A stretch of DNA of 64,000 bases from Paenibacillus sp. JDR-2. Its GTDB lineage: Bacteria; Bacillota; Bacilli; Paenibacillales; Paenibacillaceae. A program made the translations under genes and the position numbers. The stretch is taken from NCBI RefSeq assembly GCF_000023585.1, contig NC_012914.1:3502001-3566000 (forward strand), written 5' to 3'. The notes below the pieces were generated by a model. That model was given only the letters and a program-made list of their open reading frames with translations, searched no databases and was not told where the DNA came from. Positions 1-7,973 of the stretch are shown in pieces (position 1 is the stretch's first letter; each line of letters begins with the position of its first letter).

Positions 1-1088
1 GAGGACTAATGATCCTTGATCCCCGCTGGATTCACAGTGCGGTGATTGATCCGGGCAAGTCCTCGAGCTACCGGGCATCGTATTATTTTGCGGGTGCCTT
101 ACTGGCTAAGTTCGGCAGAGTAACAATCGGATTCCCCGGAGGAGATAATTTCGTCTCCAGGCCCATTGATCAGCATATTAAAGTGTTCCAGGCGCTTGGT
201 GCCCGGGTTCACATGTTCCAGGATTATTACGTTGTAGAAGGCACGGAGCTTAAAGGCGCGGATATCTACTTCGATATGGTCACATCCGGCGCTACCATTA
301 ATGCGATTCTGGCAGCTTGCCGGGCGAAAGGGCGGACGATTCTGCATAATGCGGCCGTAGATCCGGAGGTTGTGGATACAGCGGCTTTCTTGAACAGGCT
401 TGGCGCGAAAATTTATGGAGCCGGAACGAACCGGATCCGTATTGAAGGCGTTTCTTACTTGAATGGAGGAAGACATACGGTTATTCCCGACCGGTTAATT
501 GCCGGAGCCTTTCTGATGGCTGCCGGTATTAACGGTGGACAAGTTACGGTAGAAGATGTCATTCCCGAACATCTTGGTTCTTGTCTGTCCAAGCTGGAAG
601 AAGTAGGGCTGGATATCGAATGCGGCGAGAATCATATTACGGCTTACAGCTCCGGTTCGTTAAGAGCAACACGCATCCGGACAGGCATGTATCCGGGCTT
701 TGCGACGGATCTGCAGCAGCCCATGACGGCGCTCTTGCTGCAAGCGAAAGGCAAAAGCATCATCACGGAGCGCGTTTACCCGATGCGGTTCGCCCATGTC
801 CCGCAGTTAAGGCGGCTTGGCGCGGAGATTGAGCTGCGGAAGGAAAGTGCGTTCATTCGCGGCGGCATCCCGCTGCAAGGCGGCTGGGTGCACGCAACCG
901 ATGTGCGCGCAGGTACCTGCCTGCTCCTGGCCGGTTTAGCAGCGGAGGGAAGCACGTACATTACAGGCGTTGAGCATATCGAACGCGGCTATGAAGACGT
1001 AATTGGCAGCTTCCGAGCTATCGGGGCGAAGCTGTCCGTTCATGACCGACCGGATACGATGATCACTGAAGACAGAATCCTGAGTTAA
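1..1088 (+). CDS. murA: UDP-N-acetylglucosamine 1-carboxyvinyltransferase (MurA family), 5' end outside window
   Basis: Enolpyruvyl transferase of the first committed step of peptidoglycan synthesis, adding enolpyruvate from PEP to UDP-GlcNAc in the cytosol. The reading frame is open to the left edge, so the ATG at position 9 is probably internal. About 60 N-terminal residues are missing against the usual ~420. Conserved landmarks are RASYY, FPGG-RPIDQH, PEVVDTAAFL, the catalytic-base segment FATDLQQP and HIERGYE near the C-terminus. The loop residue that is the reactive Cys (Cys115 in E. coli) is Asp here: FPGGDNF aligns with LPGGCTI. Asp at this site is known from naturally fosfomycin-insensitive MurA enzymes. 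It may be a second MurA paralogue, since bacilli often have two; this window cannot tell. A strong terminator follows. Confidence 0.93.
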   Translation, partial: GLMILDPRWIHSAVIDPGKSSSYRASYYFAGALLAKFGRVTIGFPGGDNFVSRPIDQHIKVFQALGARVHMFQDYYVVEGTELKGADIYFDMVTSGATINAILAACRAKGRTILHNAAVDPEVVDTAAFLNRLGAKIYGAGTNRIRIEGVSYLNGGRHTVIPDRLIAGAFLMAAGINGGQVTVEDVIPEHLGSCLSKLEEVGLDIECGENHITAYSSGSLRATRIRTGMYPGFATDLQQPMTALLLQAKGKSIITERVYPMRFAHVPQLRRLGAEIELRKESAFIRGGIPLQGGWVHATDVRAGTCLLLAGLAAEGSTYITGVEHIERGYEDVIGSFRAIGAKLSVHDRPDTMITEDRILS

Positions 1089-1103
1089 TAAACGACAACA
1101 CAG

Positions 1104-1137
1104 AAGCCTCTAACGAATTCGAGTTAGAGGCTTTTTT
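1104..1137 (+). terminator. Rho-independent terminator after the murA-type gene
   Basis: An 11-bp perfect stem (AAGCCTCTAAC with GTTAGAGGCTT) closes an 8-nt loop and runs directly into a T-tract. It lies 16 nt after the stop codon. Confidence 0.9.
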
Positions 1138-1171
1138 AATACAAACTATGGACGAAGAGGAGTGGATGCAA

Positions 1172-1792
1172 ATGGGTTCCCGAATGATGCATTATTGTAT
1201 TACGTCCGAAATCAATAAACATATTTATTCTTCGCAAGAATCCCGAATTCATCTTGGAGGTCTAGCTCCCGACTTAACGCATCCCGTTTACGCGCCTAAA
1301 TCGGTCACTCATTTTGTTCGTATCAACGGTGAAGGCAAGAAGAAGACGGATTACGAGTTTTTTGTTCAGAAGTATAACGAGAGCTTCAATGATTCATTTT
1401 ACGTCGGCTATTTAAGCCATCTTGTAGCCGATCACATCTGGTACGAGATGATGTACCTGAAGTTGATCAAGGCACTCCCTGAAGAGGAGAGACAAGCTGC
1501 GATAGACAAAGGATATCGTGATTTCAGAAGGTTAAACAAGCTATTGTTGCGCGATTACCCAATTTCTCCTCCAGCAGAAATCCCTGTCATAGATAATGTC
1601 AGGATCGACGGCTTATATCCGGAATATTTGCCTGATATTACGAAGCAGCTTATTAACGATTTCCATATCGAAGAGCCCGTTACGCCGGATGATCTTGAAA
1701 TCTATAGCCTGGACGCAATTCTGGAGTATATCCGGTTATCCATAGAGGAAACGCTCAAGGTACTCCATACTAAAGCGTTAATTCAAACATAA
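1172..1792 (+). CDS. zinc-dependent phospholipase C family protein
   Basis: A 206-residue cytosolic protein resembling the zinc-dependent phospholipase C/hydrolase fold. The likely metal ligands are spread as in that family: MMHYCIT near the N-terminus, GGLAPDLTH at about residues 30-38, THF near 50 and the helix GYLSHLVADHIWYEMMY at about 87-103. No signal peptide is seen, unlike secreted phospholipases, so the substrate is unknown. Start choice: AAGAGGAG at 1155-1162 lies 9 nt before the ATG at 1172; the ATG at 1166 is only 3 nt away and the one at 1148 precedes the ribosome site. It stands alone, convergent with the germination operon to its right. Confidence 0.72.
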   Translation: MGSRMMHYCITSEINKHIYSSQESRIHLGGLAPDLTHPVYAPKSVTHFVRINGEGKKKTDYEFFVQKYNESFNDSFYVGYLSHLVADHIWYEMMYLKLIKALPEEERQAAIDKGYRDFRRLNKLLLRDYPISPPAEIPVIDNVRIDGLYPEYLPDITKQLINDFHIEEPVTPDDLEIYSLDAILEYIRLSIEETLKVLHTKALIQT

Positions 1793-1833
1793 TAACAACT
1801 GCATGAAGCCGTACGGAAGATGCCCAGTACGGC

Positions 1834-2889
1834 TTAACGCAGCTTGAGATTGCCCGTATTTCGGATCGTGGTTTTAACCTCAAGATTGATCTTGGCCTCG
1901 GGCAGATATTTGGTGCGCCATTGCGCCAGCTCCGTTCGGGGCAGATCATCCCGGTAGTGCTGTCCGATACCGAATATATCCGCTTTGACTCTTTCGATTT
2001 TCAGGAAAATTTGATTCAATATGTGCTGCAGAAGATTCTGCAGCTCCATCTTGATCACTTCCATCGTAGGCTCTCCTAGTACGTCCAGGATAATGACTTT
2101 CAGAGAAAGCTCGCTGTTCAATACGGGCAAATTGTTTACAAATTTACTCTCATTATGGATATGGCTGCTTACGATTTGAACGGTAGCTTTACCCATGACC
2201 TCAATTTTCCCATCCAGGCTATTCCCGTCAAATACGTTATACAGCAAGGTTTGTTCGTTATTTAGACGGCTTACCATTTTTCCGTTTTTGATTATGCCTG
2301 ACCCCATGCTTTGAATGGCTGTCGAATCGCCAGACTTAATGATAGGGAGAACAACATCGTTAGTATAGGAATGGATGCTTCTAAATACCTTCCAAACCGG
2401 CGTGTGAGCAATCTCCGGATTCCATCCAGAGTTTTTCTGAAAAAAATCGTAAATCTCATTGCCGGTTCCGTTAGATGTGTTATTGATTCCTTTGAAGAAT
2501 TGATCCAGCGGTTCGTCAGAAATCACGAACATCGTTTTCGGTGATACGTGTCGGGAACGAATGATGTTGGATGTAATTTCGCTTAAGCCCCGCGTTGCAA
2601 AGGCTTTATCCACGATAATAACCTTCAAATGCAGCAGGTCGACCTGATTCTCCAAATTCATGCTGATGTTGTTTACTGCAGCACTGATCGAATTTCCTTT
2701 GGCACTAATAACTTGAATGCCTTCATTTTTGTAGCTTACTTTCGGAATATCCAGAAAAACTTCATAATCACCTTGTTGATAGGATATTCCCATCGCAATT
2801 GGCAGCGCCCGGTGGTTAATATCTTTATTGTCCCAGCAGCCCCCAAGCAAGATCACGAAGACAGTTCCAATAAGAAATCGAAGCTTCAT
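1834..2889 (-). CDS. Ger(x)C family spore germination lipoprotein (operon 1, C subunit)
   Basis: C subunit of a germinant receptor, a lipoprotein held at the outer face of the spore inner membrane. The 351-residue protein opens with a lipoprotein signal ending in the lipobox LLGGCWD, followed by the family opening (WDNKDINHRALPIAMGI). The C-terminal third holds the usual helix-rich segment with KADIFGIGQHYR and a closing basic strand (LEVKTTIRNTG). The ATG at 2889 overlaps the stop of the upstream B gene as ATGA, implying translational coupling; in-frame ATGs further upstream lie inside the B gene and would spoil the signal peptide. Transcribed leftward as the last gene of an A-B-C operon. 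Confidence 0.92.
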   Translation of the reverse strand: MKLRFLIGTVFVILLGGCWDNKDINHRALPIAMGISYQQGDYEVFLDIPKVSYKNEGIQVISAKGNSISAAVNNISMNLENQVDLLHLKVIIVDKAFATRGLSEITSNIIRSRHVSPKTMFVISDEPLDQFFKGINNTSNGTGNEIYDFFQKNSGWNPEIAHTPVWKVFRSIHSYTNDVVLPIIKSGDSTAIQSMGSGIIKNGKMVSRLNNEQTLLYNVFDGNSLDGKIEVMGKATVQIVSSHIHNESKFVNNLPVLNSELSLKVIILDVLGEPTMEVIKMELQNLLQHILNQIFLKIERVKADIFGIGQHYRDDLPRTELAQWRTKYLPEAKINLEVKTTIRNTGNLKLR

Positions 2890-3980
2890 GTTTTCTTCAA
2901 CTCGATTTTTGATTTTTTCGCATGCAACCATCCAATGATGAATAGGGAAATAGGCGTTGCAATCGCTACATATAACCGCAAAGCCGTATTCCATTGAAAG
3001 AGTTTGTCAGTCGTTTTCCAATCCGGAATACAAACACAAGCAATAAATACCAATACGAGTAAGCACGGAACGAGATAGTTGGGGCTTATATCCTTCATGC
3101 CAAGCCTAATTACGCATAAGAACTGCCATATCGTAACGCTGATGAAGAACATGCCGAATGCAACCAGACTCAACAGCAGGAATACATTGATCCGGTCAAA
3201 CATTAACCAGTTGATCTCAATCGTATCGACAATAAAGAGATAGGGAAATTGAAGCTGACGGGTCGTTTCTTCGCCCAGCGTCAACAGAGGCACGTAAACG
3301 GCAATAAGATAGGCTGGCAATAGGATCAGGCTTCCTAAATAAATAGCTCTAGATTTGAATTCCGCGTAAGTAGGTAGGAAACCAAGCAGTAAAAAGCCGC
3401 CTGTATAAGCAAACAAGCTTTTATAAAATGAAGAATGCGCCATAAACGTAAATGCCCCCTGGCCGGGCCAGAGCGGGAAGAAATAGTGCCAGTCAATATT
3501 TTGAAAGGATGTAGCCATTACAAAAACAACGGGAACAACAAACAAAAAGCTTAACAATACGGATAACCGGAGCAAGCCGCCAATTTGTCCATGCAGAATC
3601 ATAAAGCCGGGAACAACAAGAAAAAGCAGCATCAGGATCCATAAAGGAGTGTTGGACAATATGGCGATTGACAGCACCTCTGAGAATGCCCTTACCGCCA
3701 ATACAATAATCCAGGACATATAGAGCAGCGCCGGGAACAAAACGACCCATGCCAGAAACTTATTTTTCTTCATAAGGATATTCACAATATTTTGGCCTTT
3801 GAAATAACTTAAGCCTTTCAGATAGATGAAGATAACCGAGATGTGAAACAAGAAGCCCATAAGCACCGGCATCCAGTGGGCTTCGTTAGTGCTGTCAATC
3901 ACATCAATTGGATACAGGAAAAAGATTAATCCCAAATGGGTCATGATATAGGTTGTGGATACTTGAAGGTTCTTAGACAT
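2886..3980 (-). CDS. GerAB/GerKB family germinant-receptor permease-like subunit (operon 1)
   Basis: B subunit of a germinant receptor, an integral membrane protein of the amino acid-polyamine transporter superfamily that is thought to hold the germinant pocket. The 364-residue sequence has about ten hydrophobic helices, starting in TYIMTHLGLIFFLYPIDVID and ending just before the basic tail KKSKIELKKT. The start at 3980 is supported by a GGGGAG site a few nt upstream; an in-frame ATG 66 nt earlier lies inside the A gene and has no ribosome site. It overlaps the A gene by 8 nt and the C gene by 4 nt, so all three are co-translated. Confidence 0.92.
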   Translation of the reverse strand: MSKNLQVSTTYIMTHLGLIFFLYPIDVIDSTNEAHWMPVLMGFLFHISVIFIYLKGLSYFKGQNIVNILMKKNKFLAWVVLFPALLYMSWIIVLAVRAFSEVLSIAILSNTPLWILMLLFLVVPGFMILHGQIGGLLRLSVLLSFLFVVPVVFVMATSFQNIDWHYFFPLWPGQGAFTFMAHSSFYKSLFAYTGGFLLLGFLPTYAEFKSRAIYLGSLILLPAYLIAVYVPLLTLGEETTRQLQFPYLFIVDTIEINWLMFDRINVFLLLSLVAFGMFFISVTIWQFLCVIRLGMKDISPNYLVPCLLVLVFIACVCIPDWKTTDKLFQWNTALRLYVAIATPISLFIIGWLHAKKSKIELKKT

Positions 3981-5301
3981 TTTTCTCCCCTTTCGCCCGG
4001 AACAGCTGAAGATAAGGGACTCCAAGCGTACGAATGCCGGCAACATAAGCGCATAAAACGATTAGTCCCGAGAGTAGGCCGAGAACTCCCAAAAACGCAG
4101 ACATGAACAGCAGCAAATATTTAAAAAGACGCAGAGCGTACGTGTTCTGAAAGCCAACTACGGCAGCATTTGCGATCGTCGTGGCTGCCAGGATGATGAT
4201 AAGCAGATTGCTTACCAGCTTGGCATCCACGACGGCTTGTCCGAGTACAATACCGCCTACCATCGTAATCGTTGGACCGATACTGCCAGGAAGGCGAATG
4301 ATCGCTTCCATAATCAATTCCAGAATAAATAAGAGCAGAAGGGCTTCGATAATGGCCGGATACGGTACGTCTAGACGGCTTCTTGCGATAGAATGAGCCA
4401 ATTCGAAACGCAATACGTCAGGATTGACCGAGACAAGCGCAACGTATAGGCCGGGCAAAATTAATGTTAGTAATGTTCCTATAAAACGCAAGCTTCTAAG
4501 CAGCCAGGAGTATATCGGAGGATGATTCAAATCATCTTCCGATATAAACAAATCCGAGAAAATGCTTGGCAATACAATGGAAAAGGGCACTCTCTCTATG
4601 AATAGAACGGCCTTTCCGTTTTTCAAAGCCCTTACGGCATTTTGCGGCAGCTCATAGGTCATATAATGGGTAACAAACGAATATTTCGAAAATTTAAGGA
4701 TGTGGGCAAGCTCCTGCATATTCGAAATCTCGGTGTTCTGGTGAGCTTCAAGCTTTTGCGTCATATTATCCAGTAGGATTGGATCAACCTCTTGCTCCAA
4801 ATAACAAAGAATCACTCTGCTCTTCACGTGACCGCCAAAATCATAAGCTTTAATTTGAAGATCGGGACAATTCAAATGGCTACGAAGAAGGACAATATTA
4901 GACTCCAGATTTTCATTGAAAGCACTTGTAGGTCCGCCAATGCTATTCTCCATTGTAGGCAAAGAAATAGGCCGGCTGTTTGGTTGTGGAACTGGATAAA
5001 TGCTGACAGCAATTCCCGACGTATCATGAACGGCTACAAGCATTCCGTCCATAATTTGCGAGATAATGGAATCAGGTTGAACGGTAATCGTCTGACCAAG
5101 GCTGATGAAAACGTCAATAAGCTCAAGCTTGCTAATGGTAGCCGTGAGCAGGGGATCTCGAACCATATAGATGGTCTGCGGAAAATTAATGAGTGACTTC
5201 AAACCGGCGAAAGTAAAGGTCTCAGAAGCGAATTGCAGTTTCTGGTTTACGTAATCCGGATAAGAAGAAAAGTGGCTGTTTACTTCATCCATAGCTGCCA
5301 T
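3973..5301 (-). CDS. GerA family germinant-receptor A subunit (operon 1)
   Basis: A subunit of a germinant receptor in the spore inner membrane. It has 442 residues: a soluble N-terminal part (to about residue 240) and a C-terminal membrane part of four to five helices with the family landmarks PYPAIIEALLLLFILELIMEA, RLPGSIGPTITMVGGIVLGQA and TLGVPYL near the end. It is shorter than typical GerAA proteins (480-500) because the N-terminal domain is compact. GAGGAG lies 8 nt before the ATG. First gene of a leftward A-B-C operon; the intergenic region is shared with the divergent TetR gene. I could not find a convincing forespore promoter here (only CATACTG without a good -35). Confidence 0.93.
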   Translation of the reverse strand: MAAMDEVNSHFSSYPDYVNQKLQFASETFTFAGLKSLINFPQTIYMVRDPLLTATISKLELIDVFISLGQTITVQPDSIISQIMDGMLVAVHDTSGIAVSIYPVPQPNSRPISLPTMENSIGGPTSAFNENLESNIVLLRSHLNCPDLQIKAYDFGGHVKSRVILCYLEQEVDPILLDNMTQKLEAHQNTEISNMQELAHILKFSKYSFVTHYMTYELPQNAVRALKNGKAVLFIERVPFSIVLPSIFSDLFISEDDLNHPPIYSWLLRSLRFIGTLLTLILPGLYVALVSVNPDVLRFELAHSIARSRLDVPYPAIIEALLLLFILELIMEAIIRLPGSIGPTITMVGGIVLGQAVVDAKLVSNLLIIILAATTIANAAVVGFQNTYALRLFKYLLLFMSAFLGVLGLLSGLIVLCAYVAGIRTLGVPYLQLFRAKGEKNV

Positions 5302-5381
5302 AATACAATCTCCTCGGGAAGTATAAGTTCAACTTCAGTATGTCCTAAATTTACATTGTTAATCTTTGCCTGCTAATGGAC

Positions 5382-5411
5382 TTGACATCCTTTGCAGACA
5401 CATACTAATGT
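5382..5411 (+). promoter_or_regulatory. putative sigma-A promoter of the TetR gene
   Basis: A perfect TTGACA at 5382-5387 is followed after 18 nt by TAATGT (5406-5411), a moderate -10. The spacing is acceptable and the ribosome site lies about 10 nt beyond. The -10 assignment is uncertain because TACTAA at 5403 is also possible. Confidence 0.5.
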
Positions 5412-5432
5412 TATGGACAAGAGGTGGGCTAC

Positions 5433-5996
5433 ATGAGCAAAAAACAAGACATTATGGCGGCTACGCTCGACTTAATTCATGAAGAGGGGTTACAATCCGT
5501 GACCTTCTCCAAACTATTTAAGCGTGCTAATGTCGGAGCGGGAACGATCTATAATTATTTTGCAAACAAAGAAGAACTGGTTAATGCCGTATATAAAGAA
5601 GCACGGCTTCTTATGGGAGAATGTTTGCTTCATGGCTATGATCCGGAAGCCAGCCTATATGAACGGTTTAAGTGTTTGCAGTTGAACCGCCTGAACTTCG
5701 GGATTCAATATCCAAAGGAATTTCTGTTTATCGACAGTTTTTCGTTCTCTTCGTATATCTCGCCTGAGCTGCGCAACATGGAGGATGTTCGTCATTCCAG
5801 CGAGGTCGTGCTTTCGTTAATTGTCGAGGGGCAGAAGCAGGGAATCATCAAGGAAATGGATTCGCATCTATGCCATCAGCTTATTCACGGTATTATATCG
5901 TCTATTCTGAAGGGCTACTATATTGACAAATACCCTTTGAATGAAGTTCAGGTTCAACAAATTTTGGAAGCGTCATGGAAGGCCATATTAGTGTAG
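5433..5996 (+). CDS. TetR/AcrR family transcriptional regulator
   Basis: A 187-residue DNA-binding regulator. The N-terminal 50 residues form a TetR helix-turn-helix (AATLDLIHEEG, FSKLFKRANVGAGTIYNYFANKEEL), followed by an all-helical ligand domain. The ATG at 5433 is preceded by AAGAGGTGG at 5 nt; the in-frame GTG at 5424 overlaps that ribosome site and is rejected. It sits directly upstream of an SDR/monooxygenase pair whose promoter carries three copies of one dyad, so it may be the repressor of that unit. Its own promoter region does not contain the dyad, so this remains inference. Confidence 0.9.
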   Translation: MSKKQDIMAATLDLIHEEGLQSVTFSKLFKRANVGAGTIYNYFANKEELVNAVYKEARLLMGECLLHGYDPEASLYERFKCLQLNRLNFGIQYPKEFLFIDSFSFSSYISPELRNMEDVRHSSEVVLSLIVEGQKQGIIKEMDSHLCHQLIHGIISSILKGYYIDKYPLNEVQVQQILEASWKAILV

Positions 5997-5997
5997 C

Positions 5998-6040
5998 AAC
6001 AGCCATTTGGATTGCGTTTGGATCCGGGGCTGTTTTTTTA
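5998..6040 (+). terminator. Rho-independent terminator after the TetR gene
   Basis: AACAGCC (5998-6004) pairs with GGCTGTT (6028-6034), with additional inner pairing GGAT/ATCC, and the stem runs into seven T residues. Confidence 0.75.
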
Positions 6041-6052
6041 TTTTGTTTAAAA

Positions 6053-6068
6053 TGGAATATGTATTCCA
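6053..6068. promoter_or_regulatory. operator-like dyad, copy 1 (TGGAATA type)
   Basis: TGGAATATGTATTCCA, 7-bp arms with a 2-bp centre. It is the first of three related 16-bp dyads ahead of the SDR gene and lies about 150 bp upstream of the second copy. Confidence 0.6.
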
Positions 6069-6201
6069 AAAATAATTCTAGAAAACATCCATTCTGATGT
6101 TGTTTCTTGAATTGAATTAGATGATTTTGCTTCGTTGCCGGAATATTTCGAAAGGCCAAATAGCCATAAAATAGAGGTGAATCGGATTTTTAAAAATGGT
6201 A

Positions 6202-6217
6202 TGGAATAAACATTCCA
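6202..6217. promoter_or_regulatory. operator-like dyad, copy 2
   Basis: TGGAATAAACATTCCA, a second copy of the TGGAAT/ATTCCA dyad. It sits 8 bp upstream of the -35 hexamer of the SDR promoter. Confidence 0.65.
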
Positions 6218-6225
6218 AAAAACTA

Positions 6226-6254
6226 TTGCTTTCGTATGCGAGAAGGGCTATACT
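6226..6254 (+). promoter_or_regulatory. sigma-A promoter of the SDR/monooxygenase operon
   Basis: TTGCTT (6226-6231), 17-nt spacer and TATACT (6249-6254). It is bracketed by two copies of the TGGAAT dyad, one just upstream of the -35 and one on the predicted start site. Confidence 0.75.
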
Positions 6255-6259
6255 TGCAG

Positions 6260-6275
6260 TGGAATGAATATTCCA
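6260..6275. promoter_or_regulatory. operator-like dyad, copy 3, at the transcription start
   Basis: TGGAATGAATATTCCA covers the predicted +1 of the promoter at 6226-6254, the usual place for a repressor to block initiation. Confidence 0.65.
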
Positions 6276-6306
6276 AATTACATTACTCATCAGGAGGTAC
6301 TTTTAT

Positions 6307-7188
6307 ATGTCTAAAGTATGGCTCATTACGGGAAGTTCACGCGGATTCGGGCGCAGTCTTGCGGAAGCGGTATTGGCAAGCGGAGATCGGTTGGTGGCAA
6401 CGGCACGCAGACCTGAACAGCTTGCCGATCTCGAAGCACGTTACGGAAGCCAGGTTCGACTTGTGCCATTGGACGTTACGAGCTATGAGCAAGCTGAGGT
6501 TGCTGTTCGAACTGCCGTTGAAGCGTTTGGACGCTTGGATGTTCTGGTCAATAATGCGGGCTACGGCAACGTTTCCTCCATTGAAGATACGCCGATGGAG
6601 GATTTTCGGGCTCAAGTGGAAACAAACTTATGGGGTGTCGTGAATGTTACCAAAGCAGCGCTCCCGATCCTAAGAGAACAGGGACATGGCCACATCGTTC
6701 AGTTCTCCTCCATTGGAGGCCGTACGGGTGCTCCGGGCCTTGGACCTTATCAAATGGCCAAATGGGCAGTTGAAGGTTTTTCTGAAGTGTTATCCAAAGA
6801 GGTTAATCCTCTTGGCATAAAAGTTACTCTGATTGAACCAGGCGGCTTCCGTACCGACTGGGCGGGATCGTCCATGCAGCATATCGAACCCCGAGACGAT
6901 TACAAAGACACGGTTGGTGGTCTGCTGAAGCATTTGCGCGAAGTGACCGGCAAGGAGAACGGTGATCCGGAAAAAGCTGCTCGGGCTATTATTACAATCG
7001 CAAACGAGGAAAATCCGCCGCTTCGTCTGCTGCTTGGCAGCGATGCTGTTGCCATTGCAAATGCGGTGGATAACGGCAAGCTGGCCGAAACAAAACGTTG
7101 GGAAAAGCTGAGTATATCAACCGACTACGAAGCAAAAGAGCTGGATCCGCAAGTAACCCGTATGTATGAAGAGTTTGATGAGCAGTAA
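6307..7188 (+). CDS. short-chain dehydrogenase/reductase
   Basis: A 293-residue classical SDR, a cytosolic NAD(P)-dependent oxidoreductase. The nucleotide-binding motif TGSSRGFG is at residues 8-15, NNAG at about 81-84, the catalytic Ser in FSSIGG and the catalytic YQMAK at about residue 150. Arg next to the glycine motif together with the ATARR segment hints at NADPH preference (inference). A perfect AGGAGGT ribosome site precedes the ATG. It forms a two-gene operon with a small antibiotic-biosynthesis-type monooxygenase, behind a promoter with three identical-type dyads. The substrate cannot be predicted; a quinone or reactive carbonyl would fit the partner gene. Confidence 0.92.
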   Translation: MSKVWLITGSSRGFGRSLAEAVLASGDRLVATARRPEQLADLEARYGSQVRLVPLDVTSYEQAEVAVRTAVEAFGRLDVLVNNAGYGNVSSIEDTPMEDFRAQVETNLWGVVNVTKAALPILREQGHGHIVQFSSIGGRTGAPGLGPYQMAKWAVEGFSEVLSKEVNPLGIKVTLIEPGGFRTDWAGSSMQHIEPRDDYKDTVGGLLKHLREVTGKENGDPEKAARAIITIANEENPPLRLLLGSDAVAIANAVDNGKLAETKRWEKLSISTDYEAKELDPQVTRMYEEFDEQ

Positions 7189-7238
7189 TATTCGGATTGA
7201 ACCATGCAAATAGTAATGGAATAAAAGGAGTGTTAACC

Positions 7239-7568
7239 ATGACTCATATTTCGGCAGATCAACAAGTCCTTACTTTTATTAATGTGTTTACGGTTAAACC
7301 CGAGAATCAAGACCGTCTTGTTGAGCTTCTAACAAGCGCGACGGATGTTTCCGTCCGGTATGCTGCCGGATTTATCTCATCCAGTCTGCATCGGAGCACG
7401 GATGGCACGAAAGTAACGATGTATGCGCAATGGAGAAGCCTGGAGGATTATCAGGCGATGAGGGATGACCCCAAGCCGCTTCCGTATTTGCAGGAAGCGT
7501 TAAAGATTGCAACGTTCGAACCGGGGATGTACGAAGTTGTCAAAACTTTTGACCCCGTTCAAGCATAA
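7239..7568 (+). CDS. antibiotic biosynthesis monooxygenase (ABM) domain protein
   Basis: A 109-residue dimeric ferredoxin-like ABM protein. The pattern FINVFTVKPENQDRLVELL, then SSLHRSTDGTKVTMYAQWRSLEDYQAM is typical of this family, which includes quinol monooxygenases and heme-degrading relatives that need no cofactor. The ATG at 7239 follows AAAGGAG at 8 nt; the longer frame from 7197 lacks a ribosome site. It is separated from the SDR by 50 bp with no terminator, so the two are probably co-transcribed and may handle the same quinone-like compound. Confidence 0.85.
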   Translation: MTHISADQQVLTFINVFTVKPENQDRLVELLTSATDVSVRYAAGFISSSLHRSTDGTKVTMYAQWRSLEDYQAMRDDPKPLPYLQEALKIATFEPGMYEVVKTFDPVQA

Positions 7569-7574
7569 TGGATT

Positions 7575-7610
7575 AAACCCCAGGGAGAGCATCTCCTTGG
7601 GGTTTAATTT
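7575..7610 (+). terminator. Rho-independent terminator of the SDR/ABM operon
   Basis: AAACCCC and GGGGTTT flank an inner GGAGA/TCTCC stem (7575-7605), followed by a short T-rich run. The first dif-like site begins at its end. Confidence 0.75.
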
Positions 7611-7637
7611 GTTAACATAATATTAATTACGTAAACA
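7610..7637. other. dif-like dyad, site 1 (11-6-11)
   Basis: Arms TGTTAACATAA (7610-7620) and TTACGTAAACA (7627-7637) flank a 6-bp centre. Read on the minus strand the right arm is TTATGTTAACA, 9 of 11 identical to the XerD arm (TTATGTAAACT) of the Bacillus chromosome-dimer site dif. The 24 bp 7611-7634 match 9586-9609 at 21 positions. It could instead be a repressor operator. Confidence 0.45.
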
Positions 7638-7694
7638 AAAAACAATAAAAATTAAATGGAGTGAAATGGCAGGGCAGAGGATTAGAAAAAAAGA

Positions 7695-7723
7695 TTGACA
7701 CGGGAACACCTGTTCTTTAATAT
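7695..7723 (+). promoter_or_regulatory. consensus sigma-A promoter of the efflux-pump gene
   Basis: TTGACA (7695-7700), a 17-nt spacer and TAATAT (7718-7723). The predicted start near 7730 leaves a leader of about 245 nt before the pump gene. Confidence 0.8.
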
Positions 7724-7738
7724 ATGGATGTATGTTTT

Positions 7739-7922
7739 GCCAATTCCTTGAAGGATCATCAGAAGGATTGGCTCGCAGGAAATAATACTTAAAGGTATTT
7801 AAAATTCTGGACTATGCAATGAAACAATGTTATGTTACGATATCATACGTTAGAAGCAATGATTTTATATCATTTCGCTAGCGTTCGAAGCCGTTTAGGT
7901 CCATTTAAACGAAACATTGTTT
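7739..7922 (+). promoter_or_regulatory. possible structured 5' leader of the efflux-pump mRNA
   Basis: The long leader contains a hairpin GCCAATtCCTT/AAGGATTGGC (7739-7772), a small hairpin ATGAT/ATCAT near 7860, CGTTTA/TAAACG near 7892-7911 and a long-range pair AAACAATGTT (7822-7831) with AACATTGTTT (7913-7922). No known riboswitch class or long leader peptide was recognised. Confidence 0.35.
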
Positions 7923-7973
7923 TGGCTGAGATGAAAAAAGAACTTACGTTATGGAAGAAAGGTTGCGTGTAAA

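Noticed and set aside
5302..5432. Possible sigma-G promoter for germination operon 1 (CATACTG)
   Set aside because: No matching -35 at 17-18 nt; left uncalled.
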